Assembly (NCBI RefSeq): GCF_900236475.1
Contig: NZ_LT963352.1
Location: forward strand, 7,117,001 to 7,181,000
Source: Streptomyces chartreusis NRRL 3882
GTDB lineage: Bacteria > Actinomycetota > Actinomycetes > Streptomycetales > Streptomycetaceae
DNA length: 64,000 bases
Direction of reading: 5' to 3'
Below, piece after piece: positions 33,547 to 40,703 of this stretch. Positions within the stretch are counted from its first letter, which is position 1. Each line of letters opens with the position of its first letter. The position numbers were made by a program, and so were the translations under genes. Below the pieces are notes generated by a model. It worked only from the letters and a program-made list of their open reading frames with translations. It was not told where the DNA came from and made no database searches.

Positions 33547-34203
33547 ATGTCGTGGACACGGGGATCTCGCACCGTGCTCGCGGTCTGTGTCCTCCTGCTG
33601 ACCGGATCCGCGGGCTGCGGCTCCGGTGAGGCGCGGGAGGACGGGACGCGGCACGTACCGGTGGGCAGCCTTCTGGAGGACCGGGACCAGGAGGGGCGTG
33701 CCTACCGCGAGGTGGCGCGGCGGGACGCCCCCGACGTCGGCGTCGAGGTGCAGCCCGGCGCGGCCGGCGGCTGGGACGTCCGTCTGACCGTGCGGAACTT
33801 CCGCTTCTCCCCGGCCGGTACGGCAGCCCGGGCGGTGGCCGGGCGCGGCCTCGCATGGCTCTACGTGGACGGCCGCCCGGTCGCCCGGCTCCGGGCGCCC
33901 GAGCACCGTCTCGCCGAGCGCCTCGTGCCACGGGGCACGCACCGCGTCACGGCCCGTCTCCACGCCGACGACGGCACGGTGTGGGCGGTGGACGGCGCAC
34001 CCGTGGAGAGCACGGCCGACATCACCGCGTCGGAGCCCGGCCCCGAGCCCGACCCCACGCCGAGTACGGACGTCCGGCGGCAGGCGCGGACGCACGCGAC
34101 GGACACGCCGTCCCGGAGCATGGACACCCGGTCCCGGATCACGGACACCCGCTCCTGGATGCGGGGGCGAGGTTCACCGGAGCGCGTTGGAAAGGCATCA
34201 TGA
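33547..34203 (+). CDS. Putative lipoprotein, 218 aa
   Basis: The N-terminus SRTVLAVCVLLLTGSAGCGSG is a signal peptide with a lipobox (SAGC), so Cys24 should carry lipid. The mature part is a compact beta-rich region (VEVQPGAAGGWDVRLTVRNF to HRVTARLHADDGTVWAV), then a low-complexity tail with repeated DTRSRxTDTRSW units rich in Thr, Arg and Asp. I recognise no named family. The tail ends 5 bases before the GTG of the next tetR gene. An inverted repeat-like ATTCCTA/TAGGATT pair lies upstream at 33408-33430, shared with hmgA. Confidence 0.65.
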   Translation: MSWTRGSRTVLAVCVLLLTGSAGCGSGEAREDGTRHVPVGSLLEDRDQEGRAYREVARRDAPDVGVEVQPGAAGGWDVRLTVRNFRFSPAGTAARAVAGRGLAWLYVDGRPVARLRAPEHRLAERLVPRGTHRVTARLHADDGTVWAVDGAPVESTADITASEPGPEPDPTPSTDVRRQARTHATDTPSRSMDTRSRITDTRSWMRGRGSPERVGKAS

Positions 34204-34207
34204 GCCC

Positions 34208-34816
34208 GTGCCCCACGCGACATCGCTCCGTCGTGCGCCCGTCCAGCGGCGCAGCGCCGAACGCCTGGCCAGAATCCTCGACGCCTGCGCCGACCTCCTC
34301 GACGAGGTCGGCTACGACGACCTGAGCACCCGGGCCGTCGCCCAGCGGGCGGCGGTCCCCATCGGCTCGGTCTACCGCTTCTTCGGCAACAAGCGCCAGA
34401 TGGTCGACGCGCTGGCGCAGCGCAACCTGGAGCGCTACTCGGAGCGGGTCACCCAGCGCCTGCGGGAAGCGGGCGACGGGGGCTGGCGCGAGGCCATGGA
34501 CGCCGTGCTCGACGAGTACCTGGAGATGAAGCGCACCGCGCCCGGCTTCTCCCTCGTCGACTTCGGCAACCAGATCCCGGTCGGCGCACGTCACGCCGAA
34601 CCCAACCACCGCGTCGCCGACCGGCTCACCGAGCTCCTCTCCGGCTATCTCGACCGCGAGCCCGACGAGGAGCTGCGCCGGGTCTTCCTCATCGCCGTCG
34701 AGACCGCCGACACCCTGGTGCATCTGGCGTTCCGGGTCGTGCCGGAAGGGGACCGGAAGATCATCGAGGAGATGCGGGAGATGCTGCGGGCGTATCTGGC
34801 CCGAGTGCTCGACTGA
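34208..34816 (+). CDS. TetR-family regulator
   Basis: A 202-aa regulator. The HTH is DDLSTRAVAQRAAVPIGSVYRFFGNKRQMVDALA; the C-terminal region resembles the TetR_C_17-type ligand domain (FSLVDFGNQIPVGARHA). GTG 34208 gives PHATSLRRAPVQRRSAERLARIL, a start I have seen in streptomycete relatives; TTG 34187 is in frame too. The perfect palindrome 29 bases after its stop, ahead of the molybdopterin oxidoreductase gene, is the likely operator. Confidence 0.85.
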   Translation: MPHATSLRRAPVQRRSAERLARILDACADLLDEVGYDDLSTRAVAQRAAVPIGSVYRFFGNKRQMVDALAQRNLERYSERVTQRLREAGDGGWREAMDAVLDEYLEMKRTAPGFSLVDFGNQIPVGARHAEPNHRVADRLTELLSGYLDREPDEELRRVFLIAVETADTLVHLAFRVVPEGDRKIIEEMREMLRAYLARVLD

Positions 34817-34844
34817 CCTCGTCCGGCCAGGGCCTCCCCTCCAT

Positions 34845-34862
34845 GCATACCGGTCGGTATGC
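34845..34862. promoter_or_regulatory. TetR-type operator before molybdopterin oxidoreductase
   Basis: GCATACCG-GT-CGGTATGC is a perfect 8-2-8 palindrome 46 bases upstream of the oxidoreductase GTG. The ACCGnnCGGT core is a common TetR-family operator form. Confidence 0.75.
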
Positions 34863-34908
34863 TCAGGCCGTCCGTGCGTCACCGTAGCCGCCGCCCCCGG
34901 GAGGACCC

Positions 34909-37176
34909 GTGTCCCGCACCGCCCTGCGTATCTGTCCCCTGTGCGAGGCCACCTGCGGCCTGACCCTCACCATCGAGGGGACGCGCGTCACCCACGCCCG
35001 AGGTGACCGCGACGACGTCTTCAGCAAGGGCTTTATCTGCCCCAAGGGCGCCTCCTTCGGCGCCGTCGACGCCGACCCCGACCGGCTGCGCACCCCGCTC
35101 GTGCGCAGGGACGGCGAGCTGCGCGAGGCCACCTGGGAGGAGGCCTTCGACGCGGTCGCCGCCGGCATCCGGCCCGTCGTCGAGCGATACGGCCCGAACT
35201 CCGTCGGCGTCGTCCTCGGCAACCCCAACGTGCACACCATGGCCGGCGCCCTCTACCCGGCGGTGCTGCTCGCCGGGCTCGGCACCCGTAGCGTCTTCAC
35301 CGCCTCCACGGTCGACCAGATGCCCAAGCACGTCTCCAGCGGACTGCTCTTCGGCGACGCGAACGCCATCCCCGTGCCCGACCTGGACCACACCGACCAC
35401 CTGCTCCTGATCGGCGCCAACCCGCTGGAGTCCAACGGCAGCCTGTGCACGGCCCCCGACTTCCCGGGCAAGCTGAAGGCCCTCAAGGCCCGGGGCGGCA
35501 CGCTCGTCGTGATCGACCCGCGCCGTACCCGCACCGCGAAGCTCGCCGACCGGCACATCGCCGTGCGGCCCGGCACCGACGCGCTGCTGCTGGCGGCGAT
35601 GGCCCAGGTGCTCTTCGACGAGGGGCTCACCGAGCCGATCCCGCACGTGCAGGGCGTCGAGGAAGTTGCCGACGCCTTGCGGGAGTTCACCCCCGAAGCC
35701 GTCGCCGCCGCCTGCGATGTCGAGGCCGGCGTCATCCGCACCCTCGCCCGCGAACTCGCCGCCGCCCCCACCGCCGCCGTCTACGGCCGCATCGGCAGCT
35801 GCACCGTCCCGCACGGCACCCTGGCCAGTTGGCTCGTCGACGTCCTGAACATCCTCACCGGCAACCTCGACCGGCCCGGCGGCGCGCTCTTCCCGCAGGC
35901 CGCCACCGACAAGACCCCGCGCCCCGCCGGGCCCGGCCGCGGCTTCGCCCTCGGGCGCTGGCACTCCCGCGTGAGCCGGCACCCGGAGGCCAAGGGTGAA
36001 CTGCCCCTCTCCGCCCTCGCGGAGGAGATCGACACCACCACCGAGGAGGGCGAGCCGGTACGCGCGCTCCTCGCCGTCGCCGCCAACCCCGTGCTCTCCG
36101 CACCCGACGGCGACCGGCTCGACAAGGCGCTCGACTCGCTCGACTTCATGGTCAGCGTCGACCCGTACCTGAACGAGACCTCCCGCCACGCCGACGTCGT
36201 CCTGCCCCCGCCCCCGCCCTCCCAGAGCCCGCACCACGACTTCGCCTTCAACACCCTCGCCGTCCGCAACCAGGTCCGCTACACCCGCCCCGCGATCCCG
36301 CTGGAGCCGGGCCGCATGGCCGAGACGGAGATCCTGGCCCGGCTGATCCTCGCGGTGACGGGCATGCACGGGGCCGATCCGGCCGCCGTCGACCAGATGG
36401 TCATCGACCAGACCCTCGGCAAGGCCGTCAAGGAGCCGCACTCGCCCGTGCACGGCCGGGATCCCCGCGAGCTGGCCGCCCGGCTCACCGGCGACAACGG
36501 ACCCGAGCGACGGCTGGACATGATGCTGCGCCTCGGCCCCTACGGCGACGGCTTCGGCGTACGACCGGACGGACTGACCCTTCAGAAGCTGCTCGCACAC
36601 CCGCACGGCATCGACCTCGGACCGCTGCGCCCCCGCCTGCCGCAGCCGCTGAAGACCAGGAGCGGCACGGTGGAGCTGCTGCCGCGGCCGATCGCGGACG
36701 ATCTGCCCCGCCTCAAGCGCGCCCGGGAGGAGCGCCCCGACGGGCTCGTCCTGGTCGGCCGCCGTCACCTCCGCTCGAACAACAGCTGGATGCACAACGT
36801 GCCCGCCCTCACCGGCGGCTCCAACCGCTGCACCCTGCACATCCACCCCGAGGACGCCGAACGGCTGGGCGTGCGCGACGGGGCGCCGGTGCGGGTGAAG
36901 GGCGCCGGGGGAGAGGTGACCGCACCCGCCGAGGTCACGGACGACGTGCGCCGGGGCGTGGTGAGCCTGCCGCACGGCTGGGGCCACGACCGCCCCGGCA
37001 CCCGTCTCGGTCACGCCGCGACCGACCCCGGCGTCAACGTCAACCAGCTCCTCGACGGCCGCCTGCTCGACCCGCTGTCGGGCAACGCGGTCCTCAACGG
37101 AGTGCCCGTCGAGGTCGCCCCCGAGACGGCCTCCGGATGCGCATCCGTGACCGAAAAGCTCACCGCTCTGACCTGA
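34909..37176 (+). CDS. Molybdopterin oxidoreductase with [4Fe-4S] cluster
   Basis: A 755-aa catalytic subunit of the formate dehydrogenase/nitrate reductase superfamily. Cys9, Cys12, Cys16 and Cys44 bind an N-terminal [4Fe-4S] cluster. The bis-MGD-binding parts include LLLIGANPLESNGSL, VVIDPRRTRTAKLAD and NVNQLLDG at the C-terminal dinucleotide-binding domain. No Tat signal, so it is cytoplasmic. No residue could be assigned with confidence as the Mo ligand (Ser or Cys near ESNGS). GTG 34909 follows GGGAGG by 4 bases. No partner subunit genes are adjacent, unlike formate dehydrogenases. The substrate is unknown. Confidence 0.87.
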   Translation: MSRTALRICPLCEATCGLTLTIEGTRVTHARGDRDDVFSKGFICPKGASFGAVDADPDRLRTPLVRRDGELREATWEEAFDAVAAGIRPVVERYGPNSVGVVLGNPNVHTMAGALYPAVLLAGLGTRSVFTASTVDQMPKHVSSGLLFGDANAIPVPDLDHTDHLLLIGANPLESNGSLCTAPDFPGKLKALKARGGTLVVIDPRRTRTAKLADRHIAVRPGTDALLLAAMAQVLFDEGLTEPIPHVQGVEEVADALREFTPEAVAAACDVEAGVIRTLARELAAAPTAAVYGRIGSCTVPHGTLASWLVDVLNILTGNLDRPGGALFPQAATDKTPRPAGPGRGFALGRWHSRVSRHPEAKGELPLSALAEEIDTTTEEGEPVRALLAVAANPVLSAPDGDRLDKALDSLDFMVSVDPYLNETSRHADVVLPPPPPSQSPHHDFAFNTLAVRNQVRYTRPAIPLEPGRMAETEILARLILAVTGMHGADPAAVDQMVIDQTLGKAVKEPHSPVHGRDPRELAARLTGDNGPERRLDMMLRLGPYGDGFGVRPDGLTLQKLLAHPHGIDLGPLRPRLPQPLKTRSGTVELLPRPIADDLPRLKRAREERPDGLVLVGRRHLRSNNSWMHNVPALTGGSNRCTLHIHPEDAERLGVRDGAPVRVKGAGGEVTAPAEVTDDVRRGVVSLPHGWGHDRPGTRLGHAATDPGVNVNQLLDGRLLDPLSGNAVLNGVPVEVAPETASGCASVTEKLTALT

Positions 37177-37246
37177 GCAAAGCTGTGACCAGCAGTTTTG
37201 CGCTTATTGCTCGCACGTCAACGTCTTGTTAACGCTGCTTGACGGC

Positions 37247-37303
37247 ACCTAACGTCTCGGACACCGCCGGCCCTGGTGGGATGTTCAAGGGCGAACGTTA
37301 GGT
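37247..37303. repeat. Inverted repeat upstream of citrate transporter
   Basis: ACCTAACGT (37247-37255) and ACGTTAGGT (37295-37303) are perfect 9-bp inverted arms 39 bases apart, ending 8 bases before the transporter ATG. They could be two half-sites bridged by a regulator or a leader stem. Confidence 0.5.
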
Positions 37304-37311
37304 ATCCACTC

Positions 37312-38754
37312 ATGCTGACCATCCTCGGCTTCGCCATGATCGCGACCTTCCTGGTCCTGATCATGATGAAGAAGATGTCGCCGATCGCGGCGCTCGTGCT
37401 GATTCCCGCGCTGTTCTGCGTGTTCGTCGGCAAGGGCGCCAAGCTCGGCGACTACGTCCTCGACGGCGTGACCGACCTCGCCCCCACTGCGGCGATGCTC
37501 ATGTTCGCGATCGTCTACTTCGGGGTGATGATCGATGTCGGTCTCTTCGACCCGATCGTCCGCGGCATCCTCAAATTCTGCAAAGCCGACCCGATGCGGA
37601 TCGTCGTCGGCACCGCCGTGCTCGCCGCGATCGTGTCGCTGGACGGCGACGGCTCCACCACCTTCATGATCACGGTCTCGGCGATGTACCCGCTGTACAA
37701 GCGCCTGAAGATGAGCCTGGTCGTGATGACCGGTGTCGCCGCCATGGCCAACGGCGTGATGAACACCCTCCCCTGGGGCGGCCCGACCGCCCGCGCCGCG
37801 ACCGCGCTCAAGCTCGACGCCAGCGACATCTTCGTCCCGATGATCCCCGCGCTCCTGGTGGGCCTGCTGTTCGTCTTCGTCCTCTCCTACGTCCTCGGTG
37901 TGCGTGAGCGCCGGCGGCTGGGCGTGCTGACGCTGGACGAGGTGCTGGAGGAGGAGAAGGAGACCGAGACGGTCCTCGTGGGCGCCGGCGGCTCCGGCGA
38001 CGGCAAGGTCTCAATGCGCAAGGGCGGCTCCGGCGCCACGGGCGGCACGGGCTCCGGCACGGACGCTCCGGAGGCCGCCGGGGACTCCGCGGACTCCTCG
38101 GACGGCGACGGCTTCCAGGGCCTCGACCCGAACCGGGCCACCCTGCGCCCCAAGCTCTACTGGTTCAACGCGCTGCTCACCGTCACCCTGCTCACCGCGA
38201 TGATCATGGAGCTGCTGCCGATCCCGGTGCTGTTCCTGCTCGGTGCCGCGCTCGCCCTCACCGTGAACTTCCCGCACATCCCCGACCAGAAGGCCCGTCT
38301 GGCCGCCCACGCCGACAACGTCCTGAACGTCTCCGGCATGGTCTTCGCCGCCGCCGTCTTCACCGGCGTCCTCCAGGGCACCGGCATGGTCGACCAGATG
38401 GCCAAGTGGATGGTGGACGTCATCCCCGCGGGCATGGGCCCGCACATGGCCATCGTGACCGGTGTGCTGAGCCTGCCGCTGACGTACTTCATGTCGAACG
38501 ACGGCTTCTACTTCGGTGTCCTCCCCGTCCTCGCCGAGGCGGGCGCCGCGCATGGTGTCTCCCCGATGGAGATGGCCCGTGCCTCCCTCGTCGGCCAGCC
38601 GCTGCACATGTCCAGCCCGCTCGTCCCGGCCGTCTACGTCCTGGTCGGCATGGCCAAGGTGGAGTTCGGCGACCACACGAAGTTCGTCGTGAAGTGGGCC
38701 GCCCTCACCTGCCTGGTCATCCTCGGGGCAGGCTTGCTCTTCGGCATCATCTGA
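37312..38754 (+). CDS. Citrate-Mg2+:H+ symporter (CitMHS)
   Basis: A 480-aa transporter of the CitM/CitH group, which carry citrate as a divalent-metal complex. The first helix is MLTILGFAMIATFLVLIMM; the conserved AAIVSLDGDGSTTFMITVSAMYPLY and YFMSNDGFYFGVLPVLAE motifs are present. About 11-12 helices. A cytoplasmic middle loop (about 215-285) is a Gly/Ser/Glu-rich low-complexity insertion, longer than usual. ATG 37312 lacks a strong ribosome site. No CitST two-component genes are adjacent. Confidence 0.9.
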   Translation: MLTILGFAMIATFLVLIMMKKMSPIAALVLIPALFCVFVGKGAKLGDYVLDGVTDLAPTAAMLMFAIVYFGVMIDVGLFDPIVRGILKFCKADPMRIVVGTAVLAAIVSLDGDGSTTFMITVSAMYPLYKRLKMSLVVMTGVAAMANGVMNTLPWGGPTARAATALKLDASDIFVPMIPALLVGLLFVFVLSYVLGVRERRRLGVLTLDEVLEEEKETETVLVGAGGSGDGKVSMRKGGSGATGGTGSGTDAPEAAGDSADSSDGDGFQGLDPNRATLRPKLYWFNALLTVTLLTAMIMELLPIPVLFLLGAALALTVNFPHIPDQKARLAAHADNVLNVSGMVFAAAVFTGVLQGTGMVDQMAKWMVDVIPAGMGPHMAIVTGVLSLPLTYFMSNDGFYFGVLPVLAEAGAAHGVSPMEMARASLVGQPLHMSSPLVPAVYVLVGMAKVEFGDHTKFVVKWAALTCLVILGAGLLFGII

Positions 38755-38788
38755 CCCCCGTGGTCATCCGACCCGTATGGAGGACATC

Positions 38789-40018
38789 GTGAGGCCCGGT
38801 GGGAACCGCGGCTGGCTGCTCCGCCTCGTCATCGCCTTCAGCTTCGCGCAGGGGGCGGTGTCGATGGCCCGGCCCGCCGTCTCCTACCGGGCCCTCGCGC
38901 TGGGCGCGGACGAGCGCGCGGTCGGCGTGATCGCTGGTGTGTACGCGCTGCTGCCGCTGTTCGCGGCCGTGCCCCTCGGCCGCCGTACCGACCACGGCCG
39001 CTGCGCGCCCCTGCTGCCCATCGGCGTGGTCCTCATATCCGGCGGCTGCGCGCTCAGCGGCGTCGCCGACTCCCTGTGGGCGATGGCCCTGTGGAGCGGC
39101 GTGATGGGCCTCGGCCACCTCTGCTTCGTCATCGGCTCCCAGTCCCTCGTCGCCCGCCAGTCCGCGCCGCACGACCAGGACCGCAACTTCGGCCACTTCA
39201 CCATCGGCGCCGCGCTCGGCCAGCTGGTCGGCCCCATCGCCGCGGGCGCGGTGATCGGCGGTGACGACATGAGGGGCACCAGCGCGCTCGCCCTGATCGT
39301 GGCGGGCGCGATCGGGGCGGTCGCGTTCACCTCGCTGTGGCGCATCGAGCACCGCCGTACGGCGGCCACGTCCCGTGCGGAGAAGGGCGATCGTGTCCCG
39401 GTCCGGCGCATCCTGCGCACCCGGGGCGTGCCGGCCGGCATCCTCATCAGCCTCGCCGTGCTGTCCGCGACCGACATCCTCACCGCCTACCTCCCGGTGG
39501 TCGGGGAGCACCGGGGCATCGCGCCGTCCGTGATCGGCGTCCTGCTCAGCCTGCGAGCGGCGGCCACCATCGCGTGCCGTCTGGTGCTGACGCCGCTGCT
39601 GCGGCTGCTCGGCCGCACCGCGCTGCTCACGGTGACCTGCCTGCTGGCGGCCCTGCTGTGCGCGGGCATCGCCCTGCCGGTGCCGGTGTGGGCGCTCGGG
39701 CTGCTGCTGGTGCTGCTCGGCTTCTGCCTCGGCGTGGGGCAGCCGCTGTCCATGACGACGGTCGTCCAGGCCGCTCCCGACGAGGCCCGTTCCACGGCCC
39801 TGGCGCTGCGCCTGACCGGCAACCGGCTCGGCCAGGTCGCCGCGCCCGCGGCGGCCGGGCTGATCGCCGGGGTGGCGGGGGTGGCGGCGCCGTTCGTGAT
39901 GCTCGGGGTGCTGTTGCTGCTGTCCTCAGGTGTCGCCGTGCGGTCACCGCGGGAGCCGAAGGAGGCGGGCGAGGACCGCCCGCCGCGGGTACGGCTGCGC
40001 CGGAAGAGCGATATCTGA
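38789..40018 (+). CDS. MFS transporter
   Basis: A 409-aa permease with 12 predicted helices. The loop 2-3 motif appears as GRRTDHGRCAPLLP. The GTG at 38789 has GGAGG 5 bases upstream and is preferred over ATG 38777, which overlaps that ribosome site. It begins 34 bases after the citrate transporter stop and may be co-transcribed. The resemblance is to small drug or sugar effluxers of unknown substrate; the basic C-terminal tail is cytoplasmic. Confidence 0.8.
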   Translation: MRPGGNRGWLLRLVIAFSFAQGAVSMARPAVSYRALALGADERAVGVIAGVYALLPLFAAVPLGRRTDHGRCAPLLPIGVVLISGGCALSGVADSLWAMALWSGVMGLGHLCFVIGSQSLVARQSAPHDQDRNFGHFTIGAALGQLVGPIAAGAVIGGDDMRGTSALALIVAGAIGAVAFTSLWRIEHRRTAATSRAEKGDRVPVRRILRTRGVPAGILISLAVLSATDILTAYLPVVGEHRGIAPSVIGVLLSLRAAATIACRLVLTPLLRLLGRTALLTVTCLLAALLCAGIALPVPVWALGLLLVLLGFCLGVGQPLSMTTVVQAAPDEARSTALALRLTGNRLGQVAAPAAAGLIAGVAGVAAPFVMLGVLLLLSSGVAVRSPREPKEAGEDRPPRVRLRRKSDI

Positions 40019-40118
40019 CGCGTCGCAGGGCGCAGTTGCCACTGTTTCGACGGTCATGTGACAGAGAGTCAGGCGACGAGGTGTTTGTATGACTATCATC
40101 TGACTTGGAGGCATGTTC

Positions 40119-40703
40119 ATGCCCGTCGTACCCCCCGCGTGCCGTGCCGGCACCCGCACCGCCGTCCTCGCCGCCCTCACCCTCGCTGGGACCACCCTGA
40201 GCGCGGTGCCCGCTGTCGCCGCTCCGGGGGACAACGGGGACGTCAAGATCCACGCCCGCGAGACGCTCGCCACCGATCGCCGCAACGATCCGAAGGTCTG
40301 CGACTTCTACCTCGCCGCGTTCGACTTCGAGGGAGGCGAGACGGTCAACTGGACCATCCAGACCCTGCCCGAGGTGCCGGCCGAGAGCGGTTCCGTCACC
40401 CTCGACGCGGCCGGGGCGGGCCGCTCACCGCTCATCGACCTGCCCAACGGGCAGTACAAGCTGACGTGGCTCACCGACCGGGCCCACGGCGCGGGCAAGT
40501 TCAAGGTGTTCCAGGTCGACTGCCCGGCCTCCAAGGCCACGCCCACCGCGATCACGCCCAACGGCGGCCCGCCGGCGGGTGGCGGCGGCATCGCCCGTGC
40601 CGAGGCCTTCACGCCGGTCGCCGGCGCCGCCGCCGTCGGGCTGGCCGCCGTCGCCGGGACGGTCTGGTTCCGGCTCCGTCGCCGCCCCGATGGCGCGGCG
40701 TAG
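40119..40703 (+). CDS. Secreted protein with C-terminal membrane anchor, next to sortase
   Basis: A 194-aa exported protein. The signal peptide (RTAVLAALTLAGTTLSAVPAVAAP) cleaves near residue 32. The mature domain (VCDFYLAAFDFEGGETVNWT to AGKFKVFQVDCP) has two Cys and resembles a small beta-sandwich. A Gly/Pro linker, one helix (TPVAGAAAVGLAAVAGTVWF) and an RLRRR tail close it, like a sortase substrate but with no LPxTG or LAxTG. ATG 40119 has GGAGG 7 bases upstream. It overlaps the sortase start by 14 bases, so the two are translated together and may act together. Confidence 0.75.
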   Translation: MPVVPPACRAGTRTAVLAALTLAGTTLSAVPAVAAPGDNGDVKIHARETLATDRRNDPKVCDFYLAAFDFEGGETVNWTIQTLPEVPAESGSVTLDAAGAGRSPLIDLPNGQYKLTWLTDRAHGAGKFKVFQVDCPASKATPTAITPNGGPPAGGGGIARAEAFTPVAGAAAVGLAAVAGTVWFRLRRRPDGAA

